Assembly (NCBI GenBank): GCA_028716165.1
Contig: JAQUQI010000004.1
Coordinates: forward strand, 82,715-118,710
Length of the DNA: 35,996 nt
DNA from: Candidatus Omnitrophota bacterium
Lineage (GTDB): Bacteria > Omnitrophota > Gorgyraeia > JABMRG01
Reading direction: 5' to 3'
The position numbers were made by a program, and so were the translations under genes. Under the pieces are notes generated by a model. It saw only the letters and a program-made list of their open reading frames with translations, had not been told where the DNA came from and ran no database searches. Each line of letters starts with the position of its first letter. The stretch's first letter is position 1. Below are positions 16,650 through 23,285 of this stretch, piece after piece.

Positions 16650-16680
16650 TGCTTAATCGATTATATTTTAGGAGGAAAGA

Positions 16681-16884
16681 GTGGATATAAAACAATTAGG
16701 CAAGAAAATTAAACTAGCTCGTGTAGACGCAGACCTAAACCAGACCCAACTCGCAAATAAAATAAATGCTAAGCAGAAGAGCATTTCCCGCTACGAAACC
16801 GGCGTATCATCACCTTCCATAACCACATTAATGAAAATTGCAAAAGTACTAAAGAAACCAGCAGGGTATTTTTTGGAAGAGTGA
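16681..16884 (+). CDS. XRE-family HTH transcriptional regulator
   Basis: A 67-residue single-domain Cro/C1-type DNA-binding protein. The HTH reads LNQTQLANKI...KQKSISRYETG (about residues 19-41), followed by SPSITTLMKIAKVLKKPAGYFLEE, the standard C-terminal helices. It starts with GTG behind an excellent AGGAGGAAAG site. The stop lies 13 bases before the DUF262 gene, with its own AAGGAGG between. It likely autoregulates this operon through the dyads at 15954-16058. Such small XRE repressors commonly accompany restriction and toxin-like genes, where they delay or limit expression. Confidence 0.9.
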   Translation: MDIKQLGKKIKLARVDADLNQTQLANKINAKQKSISRYETGVSSPSITTLMKIAKVLKKPAGYFLEE

Positions 16885-16897
16885 CAAGGAGGATAAG

Positions 16898-18595
16898 ATG
16901 CCTAATTTAGTACAAGCTAAATCATCCACATTCAAGAAGCTGTTTAATGGAAGCTATTATCAAATTCCAAAATTCCAAAGGACGTTTGCCTGGCAAAAAA
17001 CACATGTTAATGATTTTTGGGAAGATTTATTAGATGCCATTAATTATAATAAAAATCATTTTTTTGGTTCTATTGTATTGCAGCATAATAGGAGCAATGA
17101 GATTGTCTATGATGGGCAACAACGGCTAACAGTAGTTATTGCACTAATTAGTATAATTATTCATGCGTTAGAGGAGATTAATAACTCTAAAAATGATAAC
17201 CAGTTGAATGATTATATAAAGAAACTAAAGCGTAAATATGTTTATGACAAAGAACAGAAACCATATTTACTATTAACAAAGCAAGATAAAGATTATTTTA
17301 AAAAATGTCTCTTGGAACCCGAAGAGTATATACATGATAAGGTAACAAGGAAAAGCAATGAATTTTTAAGAGCCCATGTCTTCCGAAATTTAAAGACCCA
17401 TGTTAACGATAGGTTACAGGAAATAGAAGATAATTTAAAAAAAGAAAACTATTTAAAAAACTTATGTGATTTTATTTGCGATAAAATTTACTTTGTTGTT
17501 ATATTTGCGGACAAACATTTTCCGGCAGCGACGTTATTTGAAGTTTTGAATTATAGAGGGGTCACTCTCCAACCTTCAGATTTAATAAAAAATTTAATTT
17601 ATTCAAAAGCAATAGAGCAACGTTGCTCGGGAGAGGTAGATAGGGCTTGGAGTGACTTTTTGGATAGAGCTAGTAAGGTTTCAATTAACGAATTTTTAAA
17701 ACATTTTTGGATTTTACAAAATGGACAACCGCTTAAAGGAAGCTTGTATAAAGCAATGAAAAGAGGATTGGAAGGAAACGTTAATATTTTAGAACTTGTC
17801 AATGAAATGCGTAGGCATATGGTTGTTTATACTGACATATTGAAGCCTTATTTGGGAAACAGGGGCGCATGGAATCAATGGCCAGAAATAAAGGAAACAT
17901 TAATGGCCATAAATAAAATTAACGCAGAGGTTGGAGTGTGCTATCCATTTTTGATGTCGCTTTTTAATTTGAAAATTGGAGATGACAAATTAGAATTCTA
18001 TAGAATAAGAAGAAAAACATTATTGCTGATAGAAAATACATTTTTTAGATTGATGGTATGCAATAAGAAAACGTCATATGATTTAGCAAAGACATTTGCC
18101 GAATTTTCCAAAAGAATCAAACAAAATACGGTAGAGGAACTTAACGAGTTAGTTAAAAAAATAAAACAGCTTTCTCCAGATGATGGAACCTTTGGACAAA
18201 GTTTTTCTACTTTTAACACATCGCAACGCAGATTGGCTACATATATTTTGTACAAGTTAGAAAGTTATCATCGCGGGAAAAAGGAACCGATTACAAACGA
18301 TACTTCTAAGGTAACAATAGAACACATAATGCCCCAAACACTAGGTCATGGATGGGGCAATGTTGGACATTACCATAAGGATTATTTAAATAGGCTCGGG
18401 AATATGACTTTATTAAGCAAGGTGTTGAATAAGGGGAATCTTGGTTTTACTAAGAAGAAAAACAAATTTTATAAGGAATCCGATGTAATTTTGACAAAAA
18501 CGCTTCTTAAATACACCAGGTGGAATAAACAAATGATAGCGCAACGTCAAAAAGAAATGGCATCCACTGCTGTTAACGTATGGTCAACTAATTAA
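16898..18595 (+). CDS. DUF262/DUF1524 protein, GmrSD-like nuclease (putative type IV restriction)
   Basis: A 565-residue protein with two recognisable parts. The N-terminal DUF262 domain carries IPKFQRTFAW (23-32) and the nucleotide-binding DGQQRLT (72-78). The C-terminal DUF1524 region has the HNH-type motif IEHIMPQ (474-480, with E475 and H476), then LNRLGNMTLLS (about 497-507) and a final lysine-rich stretch. This is the architecture of GmrSD, BrxU and SspE-type anti-phage enzymes, which cleave modified or incoming DNA with NTP hydrolysis. Fused single-chain forms such as this are common. The target modification cannot be inferred. The upstream XRE gene is 13 bp away. Strong A+T bias indicates transfer with the island. 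Confidence 0.85.
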   Translation: MPNLVQAKSSTFKKLFNGSYYQIPKFQRTFAWQKTHVNDFWEDLLDAINYNKNHFFGSIVLQHNRSNEIVYDGQQRLTVVIALISIIIHALEEINNSKNDNQLNDYIKKLKRKYVYDKEQKPYLLLTKQDKDYFKKCLLEPEEYIHDKVTRKSNEFLRAHVFRNLKTHVNDRLQEIEDNLKKENYLKNLCDFICDKIYFVVIFADKHFPAATLFEVLNYRGVTLQPSDLIKNLIYSKAIEQRCSGEVDRAWSDFLDRASKVSINEFLKHFWILQNGQPLKGSLYKAMKRGLEGNVNILELVNEMRRHMVVYTDILKPYLGNRGAWNQWPEIKETLMAINKINAEVGVCYPFLMSLFNLKIGDDKLEFYRIRRKTLLLIENTFFRLMVCNKKTSYDLAKTFAEFSKRIKQNTVEELNELVKKIKQLSPDDGTFGQSFSTFNTSQRRLATYILYKLESYHRGKKEPITNDTSKVTIEHIMPQTLGHGWGNVGHYHKDYLNRLGNMTLLSKVLNKGNLGFTKKKNKFYKESDVILTKTLLKYTRWNKQMIAQRQKEMASTAVNVWSTN

Positions 18596-18724
18596 AGTAG
18601 TTAAAGCTACATTCTAATGATAATAAGCACACGTTATTTTTTAAATAATTTAATGAAACCAAGTAGTCAAGTGGTTTATGTTTTATTCAAATTTTAACCC
18701 TTTTATTAATAAGGAGCAGTATAA

Positions 18725-19318
18725 ATGGAAGCTATGAATTTTGAAACATTACAAATTTTGATATTACTTCTTCCCGGAATTATTTCTTCCAAAGTTTTAG
18801 ATTTTTTTATAGCAAGAAAAAAACCGGAGCCATTTGAGAAAATATTAGAATCATTAGTTTTCTCAATGATTATTTATGTTTTATTTACATTTTTTTCAGA
18901 TAAGAGCCCCGTATATTTGTGTGCAGAAAAAACAGGATATTTTCTTAAGTATAATGCTATAGGTTTTTTAGGATTATTTATTATAAGTTTATTCATTCCT
19001 GTTATATTCGGTGTTTGTCATACTTATGATTTCCCCATGAATATATTAAGACGGTTTAAACTTACAAATAGAACATCAAGAGACACTATATGGTATAATG
19101 TATTTTGTGATCTTAAAACACACATAATAATAAATTTTGAAAACGGTAGACGGATATATGGATGGCCTATGTATTATTCTGATGATCCAGCAAAGCCATA
19201 TATTTTTTTGCATAAGCCCGCTTGGATAGATGAGGGAAAATTTACTTATTTGGATATCAAGGGTATCTTAATTACTTCTGAGCAAAAGATAGAATCTGTA
19301 GAGTTTTTAAATAAATAG
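18725..19318 (+). CDS. DUF6338-like membrane protein
   Basis: A 197-residue protein with three probable membrane segments: residues 8-20 (ILILLLPGII), 43-57 and 77-98. A soluble C-terminal domain follows. The segment GRRIYGWPMYYSDDP (141-155), then PAWIDEGKFTYLDIKGILI, matches what I recall of DUF6338, a family of uncharacterised proteins found on prophages and defence islands. AAGGAG precedes the ATG. A 41-codon proline-rich ORF follows 24 bp later. Function is unknown. The soluble domain looks beta-rich and could be a binding module. The family assignment is from memory of the motif. Confidence 0.7.
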   Translation: MEAMNFETLQILILLLPGIISSKVLDFFIARKKPEPFEKILESLVFSMIIYVLFTFFSDKSPVYLCAEKTGYFLKYNAIGFLGLFIISLFIPVIFGVCHTYDFPMNILRRFKLTNRTSRDTIWYNVFCDLKTHIIINFENGRRIYGWPMYYSDDPAKPYIFLHKPAWIDEGKFTYLDIKGILITSEQKIESVEFLNK

Positions 19319-19342
19319 TTATTAAATAAAAGGAGGAAAAAC

Positions 19343-19468
19343 ATGTGTGATAGCAAAAGTAGCAATGAGAAGCCTGTCAAAAAATTAAGCGAGGGAGGAT
19401 ATAACCCACCTCCTAAAAATGAACAGAAGCCACAGGAGCCGACACCACCTCCACCGAAAAAGAAATAG
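19343..19468 (+). CDS. Tiny proline-rich protein, probable partner of the DUF6338-like protein
   Basis: A 41-residue ORF with a strong ribosome site (AAAGGAGGAAAA) seven bases before ATG. The protein is hydrophilic and disordered-looking, with GGYNPPP in the middle and a TPPPPKKK end. Short GYxP/proline-rich proteins next to DUF6338-type genes are something I recall seeing repeatedly, and the 24-bp spacing here fits co-expression. It has no domain, signal peptide or membrane segment. Its role is unknown. The ribosome site and biased composition argue that it is real despite its size. Confidence 0.6.
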   Translation: MCDSKSSNEKPVKKLSEGGYNPPPKNEQKPQEPTPPPPKKK

Positions 19469-19577
19469 TAAAAAGAAAATAGTTCTAACAGAGTTTTTAG
19501 ATAAAAAAGAAGCACTTTTATTTTTAAATAATTAAGTATTAAGCACTAAAGGTCATTAAAGGATATGAAAGACAGGC

Positions 19578-20528
19578 ATGGAAAAGGTAGAGCATATAAA
19601 ATTTACACTATTTGACAATGCGTTTGATTTTATTACATCAGCACAAGAATATATAGCACATAAAAAAAGCAGAAGTCTTAAATATGCTATATTACATTTA
19701 TACGCTGACGTTGAACTTGTTTCAAAGGAATGTCTAAAAATGGGATATTGGTCACTTCTGTTCGAAGACATCAATAAGGCAAATATAAAAGATTATGAAT
19801 CTGGTAATTTTATGAGTGTGCGTTTTAATGCTACAATTGTAAGGCTTAAGGGTATATGTAAAATATCATTTGTAAAAAAAGATGAAGAAATCTTATCTCA
19901 TTTTCGTGATAAGCGGAATTAACTAGAACATTTCGGAATGACTGATTCAGTCGAAGCGCTTATGACTGCTACAGCAGAAGTTCTTTCTGTGCTGTTGGAT
20001 TTTATAAATGAGCAGTTTTTACCCAAAAAATTACCCCACCTAGAAAAACATGCATTATCGGAAATTCGAAAAAATTTAAATACGTTTCAAAAATTTGTAA
20101 AAAAACGGCTTGAACAAATAAAACCTAAGCTTGAAAAAGTCAAAAAAGATTCTTATGCAACAATAGTTGAGTGCCCAGCTTGCTATCAAGAAGCCTTGGT
20201 ATTAGGAGAAGAGCATCCTTTGTGTTTATTCTGCGGATATTCGGCTGAACCAGCTATCGTTGCAAATAAGTGGATTGAAACTATATTAGGCATCAATTAT
20301 TATACGACAGTTAAGGATGGAGGATATAACCCCTTATATAGTTGTCCTGAATGCAAGGAGGAAACTCTCGTTGATAAAGGTCTAAGCGGAAGTCAGTTTG
20401 AAAGCAATCGGTATATATGTTTTAGTTGTGGCTCGATATGGAAAGAATCGGAACTAGATGAGTGCTTAAGATGCGGGGAGTTATACGAAGTTCAAGATGA
20501 TGATTTTGCGAATGCCGAGAATGCGTGA
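19578..20528 (+). pseudogene. HEPN-like zinc-ribbon gene interrupted by an in-frame TAA
   Basis: Two consecutive frames (114 codons to 19922 and 196 codons from 19938) are in the same phase and read as one 316-residue protein broken only by TAA at 19920-19922. The N-terminal part is helical (FDNAFDFITSAQEYI, KYAILHLYADVELVSKE). The break falls in RN-stop-LEHFG, where intact relatives I recall have RNxLEHF; this is an RN-x3-H motif of the HEPN ribonuclease/toxin type. The C-terminal part has zinc-ribbon pairs CPAC, CLFC, CPEC, CFSC and CLRC. Either the gene is inactivated by one nonsense change, the stop is read through, or two polypeptides are made from the ATG at 19938. The latter lacks a convincing ribosome site. 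Confidence 0.75.
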
Positions 20529-20609
20529 AAAATAGACTATCTAGTAATAAGTAGAGGCAGATATTATGAAAATTATGAACTTTAATAATTAGGGTCAGAC
20601 CATTAATAT

Positions 20610-21503
20610 ATGAATAAAATACATAATAAAGAAGATTTATTTTTAAAGGTTAAAGATGCTTTTGGTACTGAACATAAAAAACTTGAAAATCTTAAAGAAT
20701 CGAAAAAACTTTTCTCATCGTATAAAAAATTAAATGATGCTTGTAGGGATATACCTTTTGATTGGCAATTTAATGCAATTCATTGGGTTTTTGGCATTAG
20801 GAAAATTTGTGATGAAATAGCATTTAGTCTATCATGGATGAAGGCTTATGCTGAGGTTTACAAAGCCATACATCCTCCAGAAAGCGCACTCTCACATACA
20901 AATTTTCAGATTTCTTATTTTGCGGATAATTGTATTACGAGAATAGACTCTTGCAAGGATAAAATTGCATTAATGATATGGTCATATTATTGTCCGTTTG
21001 ATCCCAGGGAAAATGTTCTTATCTATGAACATATAAGAGAAAGGATAGCATTTCCATTGAAATTTGGGTTAAATATAAAAGGAGTAAAAAAATTATTGAA
21101 TTATCTGGATTTACTCAATAACGATGCATTTGATCAGATTTCAAGATATAGACATATGAAGATACACAGGAGAGAACCGCGAATTGAAATCTATGGACCT
21201 AAAACACACCATGACTGGCCATATATGGTTCCATTATATAAAACTAAAGAGAAAGAAAAATGGCATAAAAAAGTAGATGAGAAATATCCAGATATGGAAA
21301 AATGGGATAGGGAAAGTATAAAAAAAAGTTGCTATATAAAAGGTATTTTATTTGATCAAGAAGTATTAAAAGAGCGGCTTTGGGCTTATAATGATATAGA
21401 AAATTTAATATATGAATGTTTTCTAGCTGTATTAAAGTCAGCAAGCGGCTGTTTTCACGTTTTAAGTTTAAAGAAACCATTCAAAAAAAATAGGCCTATG
21501 TAA
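20610..21503 (+). CDS. HEPN-like protein of unknown function
   Basis: A 297-residue, mostly helical soluble protein. The region FDQISRYRHMKIHRREPRIEIYG (around 174-196) contains R181-x4-H186, an Rx4H arrangement typical of HEPN nucleases and HEPN-like toxins. It resembles the Cthe_2314-like HEPN group, as far as I can judge without a search. A helical stretch with LWAYNDIENLIYECFLAVLK lies near the C-terminus. The ATG follows the short sequence GGGTCAGACC, with no good ribosome site. Low G+C fits the island. It is the last cargo gene on the plus strand. Possible role: RNA-targeting abortive-infection effector; this is inference from the motif and location. Confidence 0.6.
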   Translation: MNKIHNKEDLFLKVKDAFGTEHKKLENLKESKKLFSSYKKLNDACRDIPFDWQFNAIHWVFGIRKICDEIAFSLSWMKAYAEVYKAIHPPESALSHTNFQISYFADNCITRIDSCKDKIALMIWSYYCPFDPRENVLIYEHIRERIAFPLKFGLNIKGVKKLLNYLDLLNNDAFDQISRYRHMKIHRREPRIEIYGPKTHHDWPYMVPLYKTKEKEKWHKKVDEKYPDMEKWDRESIKKSCYIKGILFDQEVLKERLWAYNDIENLIYECFLAVLKSASGCFHVLSLKKPFKKNRPM

Positions 21504-21571
21504 AAAATATCTGTTGTGTGTTATATAAAGAAACACATCGAAGATATAATATTTCATTATCCTAAAATACT

Positions 21572-21778
21572 TTATCTGACATAAATCTCAAAAATGTTCT
21601 TTCTCAACCTTATTCCGTATATTTGTGATTTTGGAATCCAGATTTTCATACCATTGTAAACAAGGATAGTTTTTCCGGTTTCGTATAAGATACAGACTTG
21701 AGCCCAGATATATTTGGGGTCAGGATTAAAGATGCGGTAGATGCTGAATGGGACATGATATTGGCTCCTTTCTTGGTT
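21572..21778 (-). pseudogene. Degenerate small ORF, probably frameshifted
   Basis: A 68-codon stop-to-stop frame on the minus strand reads like real protein: FSIYRIFNPDPKYIWAQVC and later GKTILVYNGMKIWIPKS, ending FEIYVR-stop at 21572. It has no ATG/GTG/TTG start. A good AAAGGAG site (21765-21771) stands before an ATG at 21754-21756 in a different phase, so the gene looks shifted by an indel soon after its start. I do not recognise the family. It lies downstream of the HTH fragment in the same orientation. Confidence 0.35.
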
Positions 21779-21780
21779 TC

Positions 21781-21903
21781 AGATCCTTCGGTCACTACGC
21801 TCCCTCAGGATGACAGAGGCTTATAGCCCATTTATCATGGGCTTATGATTGCTTCGTCGCGGAGTTTACCCTGAGCGAAGTCGAAGGGCTCCTCGCAATG
21901 ACA
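21781..21903. repeat. Dispersed palindromic repeat cluster (REP-like)
   Basis: Two stock repeat sequences of the kind scattered through many candidate-phylum genomes lie here: GATCCTTCGGTCACTACGCT with TCAGGATGACA (from 21782), and ATTGCTTCGTCGC ... CCTCGCAATGACA (to 21903) with CCCTGAGCGAAGTCGAAGGG inside. Between them, AGCCCA and TGGGCT form a hairpin. The insertion overlaps the 3' end of the HTH ORF, whose last dozen codons are repeat-derived. The remaining non-coding bases of 21504-22175 hold the att site, a hairpin and a promoter, listed separately. Confidence 0.5.
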
Positions 21904-22084
21904 ATATTGCTTTTTTGATGGTTTTGGGGTCTACACTAAGTATTTTACCTATATTATTAAACGACAAGCCCAACAGGTGTAATTCGGTTGCTTTTTGAGC
22001 TAATTTCTGGTATAAATAGGGTCTGTTTACTGGAAGCACTTTGATGTGGGCATGGATTTCTCCAGCAGTTCGAATTGGTTGCAA
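21866..22084 (-). CDS. Detached C-terminal helix-turn-helix tail of the recombinase
   Basis: A 72-codon frame (TTG at 22084, stop at 21866) encoding QPIRTAGEIHAHIKVLPVN, a PYLYQKLAQKATEL helix and an HTH (LHLLGLSFNNIGKILSVDPK, then TIKKAI). The final SLRGALRLRSG residues come from an inserted repeat. The frame is open upstream through attR to 22096. There it is in phase with the recombinase frame at the left end once the TCCACCA copies are merged, yielding W555-T-R-L-Q-P. It therefore looks like the recombinase C-terminus cut off by integration, not an independent gene. In the integrated state it has no obvious ribosome site, so it is probably silent. A transposase fragment is the alternative. 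Confidence 0.7.
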   Translation of the reverse strand: MQPIRTAGEIHAHIKVLPVNRPYLYQKLAQKATELHLLGLSFNNIGKILSVDPKTIKKAILSLRGALRLRSG

Positions 22085-22096
22085 CCGTGTCCACCA
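22068..22096 (+). other. Right attachment site
   Basis: The arm GTTCGAATTGGTTGCAA (22068-22084), a 5-bp spacer CCGTG, and the core TCCACCA (22090-22096), after which chromosomal DNA resumes. Together with the left arm this gives a 12-bp centre whose middle dinucleotide is TC, the first two bases of the shared core. A serine recombinase crossover dinucleotide would be expected at that point. Confidence 0.75.
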
Positions 22097-22106
22097 AAGC
22101 CTATGA

Positions 22107-22144
22107 TTATGCGGGCGCTTATACGGGACTTTTGCGCCGCATAA
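22107..22144 (+). terminator. Strong hairpin, possibly the displaced original ssrA terminator
   Basis: TTATGCGG (22107-22114) pairs perfectly with CCGCATAA (22137-22144). With one bulged G, CGC (22116-22118) also pairs with GCG (22134-22136), closing a 15-base loop. Before integration it would have begun 10 bases after the tmRNA CCA end. There is no U tract after it, so a 3'-processing or protective hairpin is an equal possibility. Confidence 0.4.
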
Positions 22145-22153
22145 AGCTATAAT
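22125..22153 (+). promoter_or_regulatory. Possible promoter for amiC-murI-que genes
   Basis: A perfect TATAAT at 22148-22153 lies 22 bp before the amiC ATG. The -35 region at 17-bp spacing (GGGACT) matches the consensus at only three positions and overlaps the hairpin. It is the only promoter-like site between the island end and amiC. Confidence 0.35.
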
Positions 22154-22175
22154 ATCAATTATTGGATTTCATGAT

Positions 22176-23285
22176 ATGAGAATATTGAGAATATCTTTTT
22201 TAAGTTTATTGGTATTTCTATCGGCAGGATGCGCTACATCTCCTGTCAGGGATACTGGTTCTTTCAAAAATCAGGCCAGCGCAAACAGCCAATGCGTTTA
22301 TACGGATATCACCTCAATTATAAATACTTATAATACGGCCTGGGAATGGGATGGCGTAAAAAAAATTCTCATTTTGCGCAAAGGTGATAATGATGTAGAA
22401 ATGGCTCTTGGCAGCAGGCTGGTTTTGGTTGACGGAGTTTTACACAAGCTCCAGTCGCCTGTTATCATGAGAAGGTCAAATATCCTTGTTCCGAATGATT
22501 TTTGTAAATCCATCCTTGCGGATCTGTTTATCCATGGCCGGATATCCAAAGACAGCCCCAGCCCCCGCGCAAGACATACCATAAAAAGGATAGTTTTGGA
22601 TCCCGGACACGGAGGCAAAGATCCCGGTGCCGTGGGCCAAAACGGGTTAAGGGAAAAAGATATTGTTTTGGATATAGCCAAAGGAATCAAACGCTATCTT
22701 GAGGCGGGAGGACTGGATATCAGGCTGACGCGCGACAAGGACATATTTATTTCTTTATGGAAAAGAGCTGATATTGCCAATAAATACGAGGCGGATTTTT
22801 TTATTAGTATTCATGCTAATGCCGCGCGTTCCGGCCAGGCAAACGGTTTTGAGGTGTTTTATTTATCAGAGGCTGTTGATGACAACGCGCGCGCTGTTGC
22901 AGCTGTGGAAAACGCGTCTTTAAAATATGAAGACTCTTCTTTTGGCAACCTGGCTCCATCAAGCGAGCTTGAAGCGATTCTGTGGGACATTGAATACAGC
23001 GAGAACAGGCAGGAGTCTATAGAATTAGCCAAAAGCATCACGCAGATAACCTGCGGCAATCTTAATCTCAAGAACCGCGGCCAAAAAGCCGCTAATTTCT
23101 ATGTTCTCAAGGGCGCGAAAATGCCCTCAGTCTTGGTTGAGGTGGGATTTATATCCAATGCCCGGGAAGCCCAGAGGCTTGGCGATGCTTCTTATCGCGG
23201 CAGAATAGCAAGGTTGATATCCGAAGGGATAATAAATTACAGGGATGAATATGAAGCGGCGGAAGGTTTTACGACAAAACGATAA
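22176..23285 (+). CDS. amiC: N-acetylmuramoyl-L-alanine amidase, lipoprotein-type
   Basis: Zinc-dependent cell-wall amidase (Amidase_3 family) that removes stem peptides from peptidoglycan, acting in the periplasm. The 369-residue protein has a lipoprotein signal with lipobox LSAGC (C19). An N-terminal domain follows at about 41-120 (VEMALGSRLVLVDGVLHKL, then NILVPNDF) resembling the copper-amine-oxidase-type N-terminal fold seen in other amidases. The catalytic domain (about 138-362) shows zinc ligands H145 (DPGHGG), E160 (LREKD) and H213 (SIHAN), plus catalytic E322 (VEVGFISN). The inserted SENRQES segment is like the regulatory helix of AmiB/C-type enzymes. It is the first chromosomal gene after the island and overlaps murI. 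Confidence 0.92.
   Translation: MRILRISFLSLLVFLSAGCATSPVRDTGSFKNQASANSQCVYTDITSIINTYNTAWEWDGVKKILILRKGDNDVEMALGSRLVLVDGVLHKLQSPVIMRRSNILVPNDFCKSILADLFIHGRISKDSPSPRARHTIKRIVLDPGHGGKDPGAVGQNGLREKDIVLDIAKGIKRYLEAGGLDIRLTRDKDIFISLWKRADIANKYEADFFISIHANAARSGQANGFEVFYLSEAVDDNARAVAAVENASLKYEDSSFGNLAPSSELEAILWDIEYSENRQESIELAKSITQITCGNLNLKNRGQKAANFYVLKGAKMPSVLVEVGFISNAREAQRLGDASYRGRIARLISEGIINYRDEYEAAEGFTTKR

Larger units (their letters stand above)
14114..22096. mobile_element. Integrative genomic island inserted at the 3' end of ssrA
   Basis: About 8.0 kb of mostly A+T-rich DNA, bounded by the direct repeat TCCACCA (14114-14120 and 22090-22096). The left copy is the last seven bases of ssrA. Immediately inside lie inverted arms: TTGCGACCAATTCGAAC at 14121-14137 and its complement with one mismatch at 22068-22084. 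Joined, they form a 46-bp dyad expected for a serine-integrase attP. The left end encodes the recombinase and the right end its missing C-terminal tail. The cargo consists of an XRE regulator, DUF262/DUF1524 protein, DUF6338-like protein, two HEPN-like genes and small ORFs. No conjugation, replication or phage structural genes are visible, so it is a small integrative element or defence island. Confidence 0.85.

Noticed and set aside
21866-22084. Independent HTH or transposase gene
   Set aside because: The frame is in exact phase with the recombinase across the reconstructed attP and lacks its own ribosome site, so a severed recombinase tail explains it better.
14114-22096. Prophage or conjugative element
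   Set aside because: No capsid, tail, terminase, relaxase, replication or secretion genes are present.
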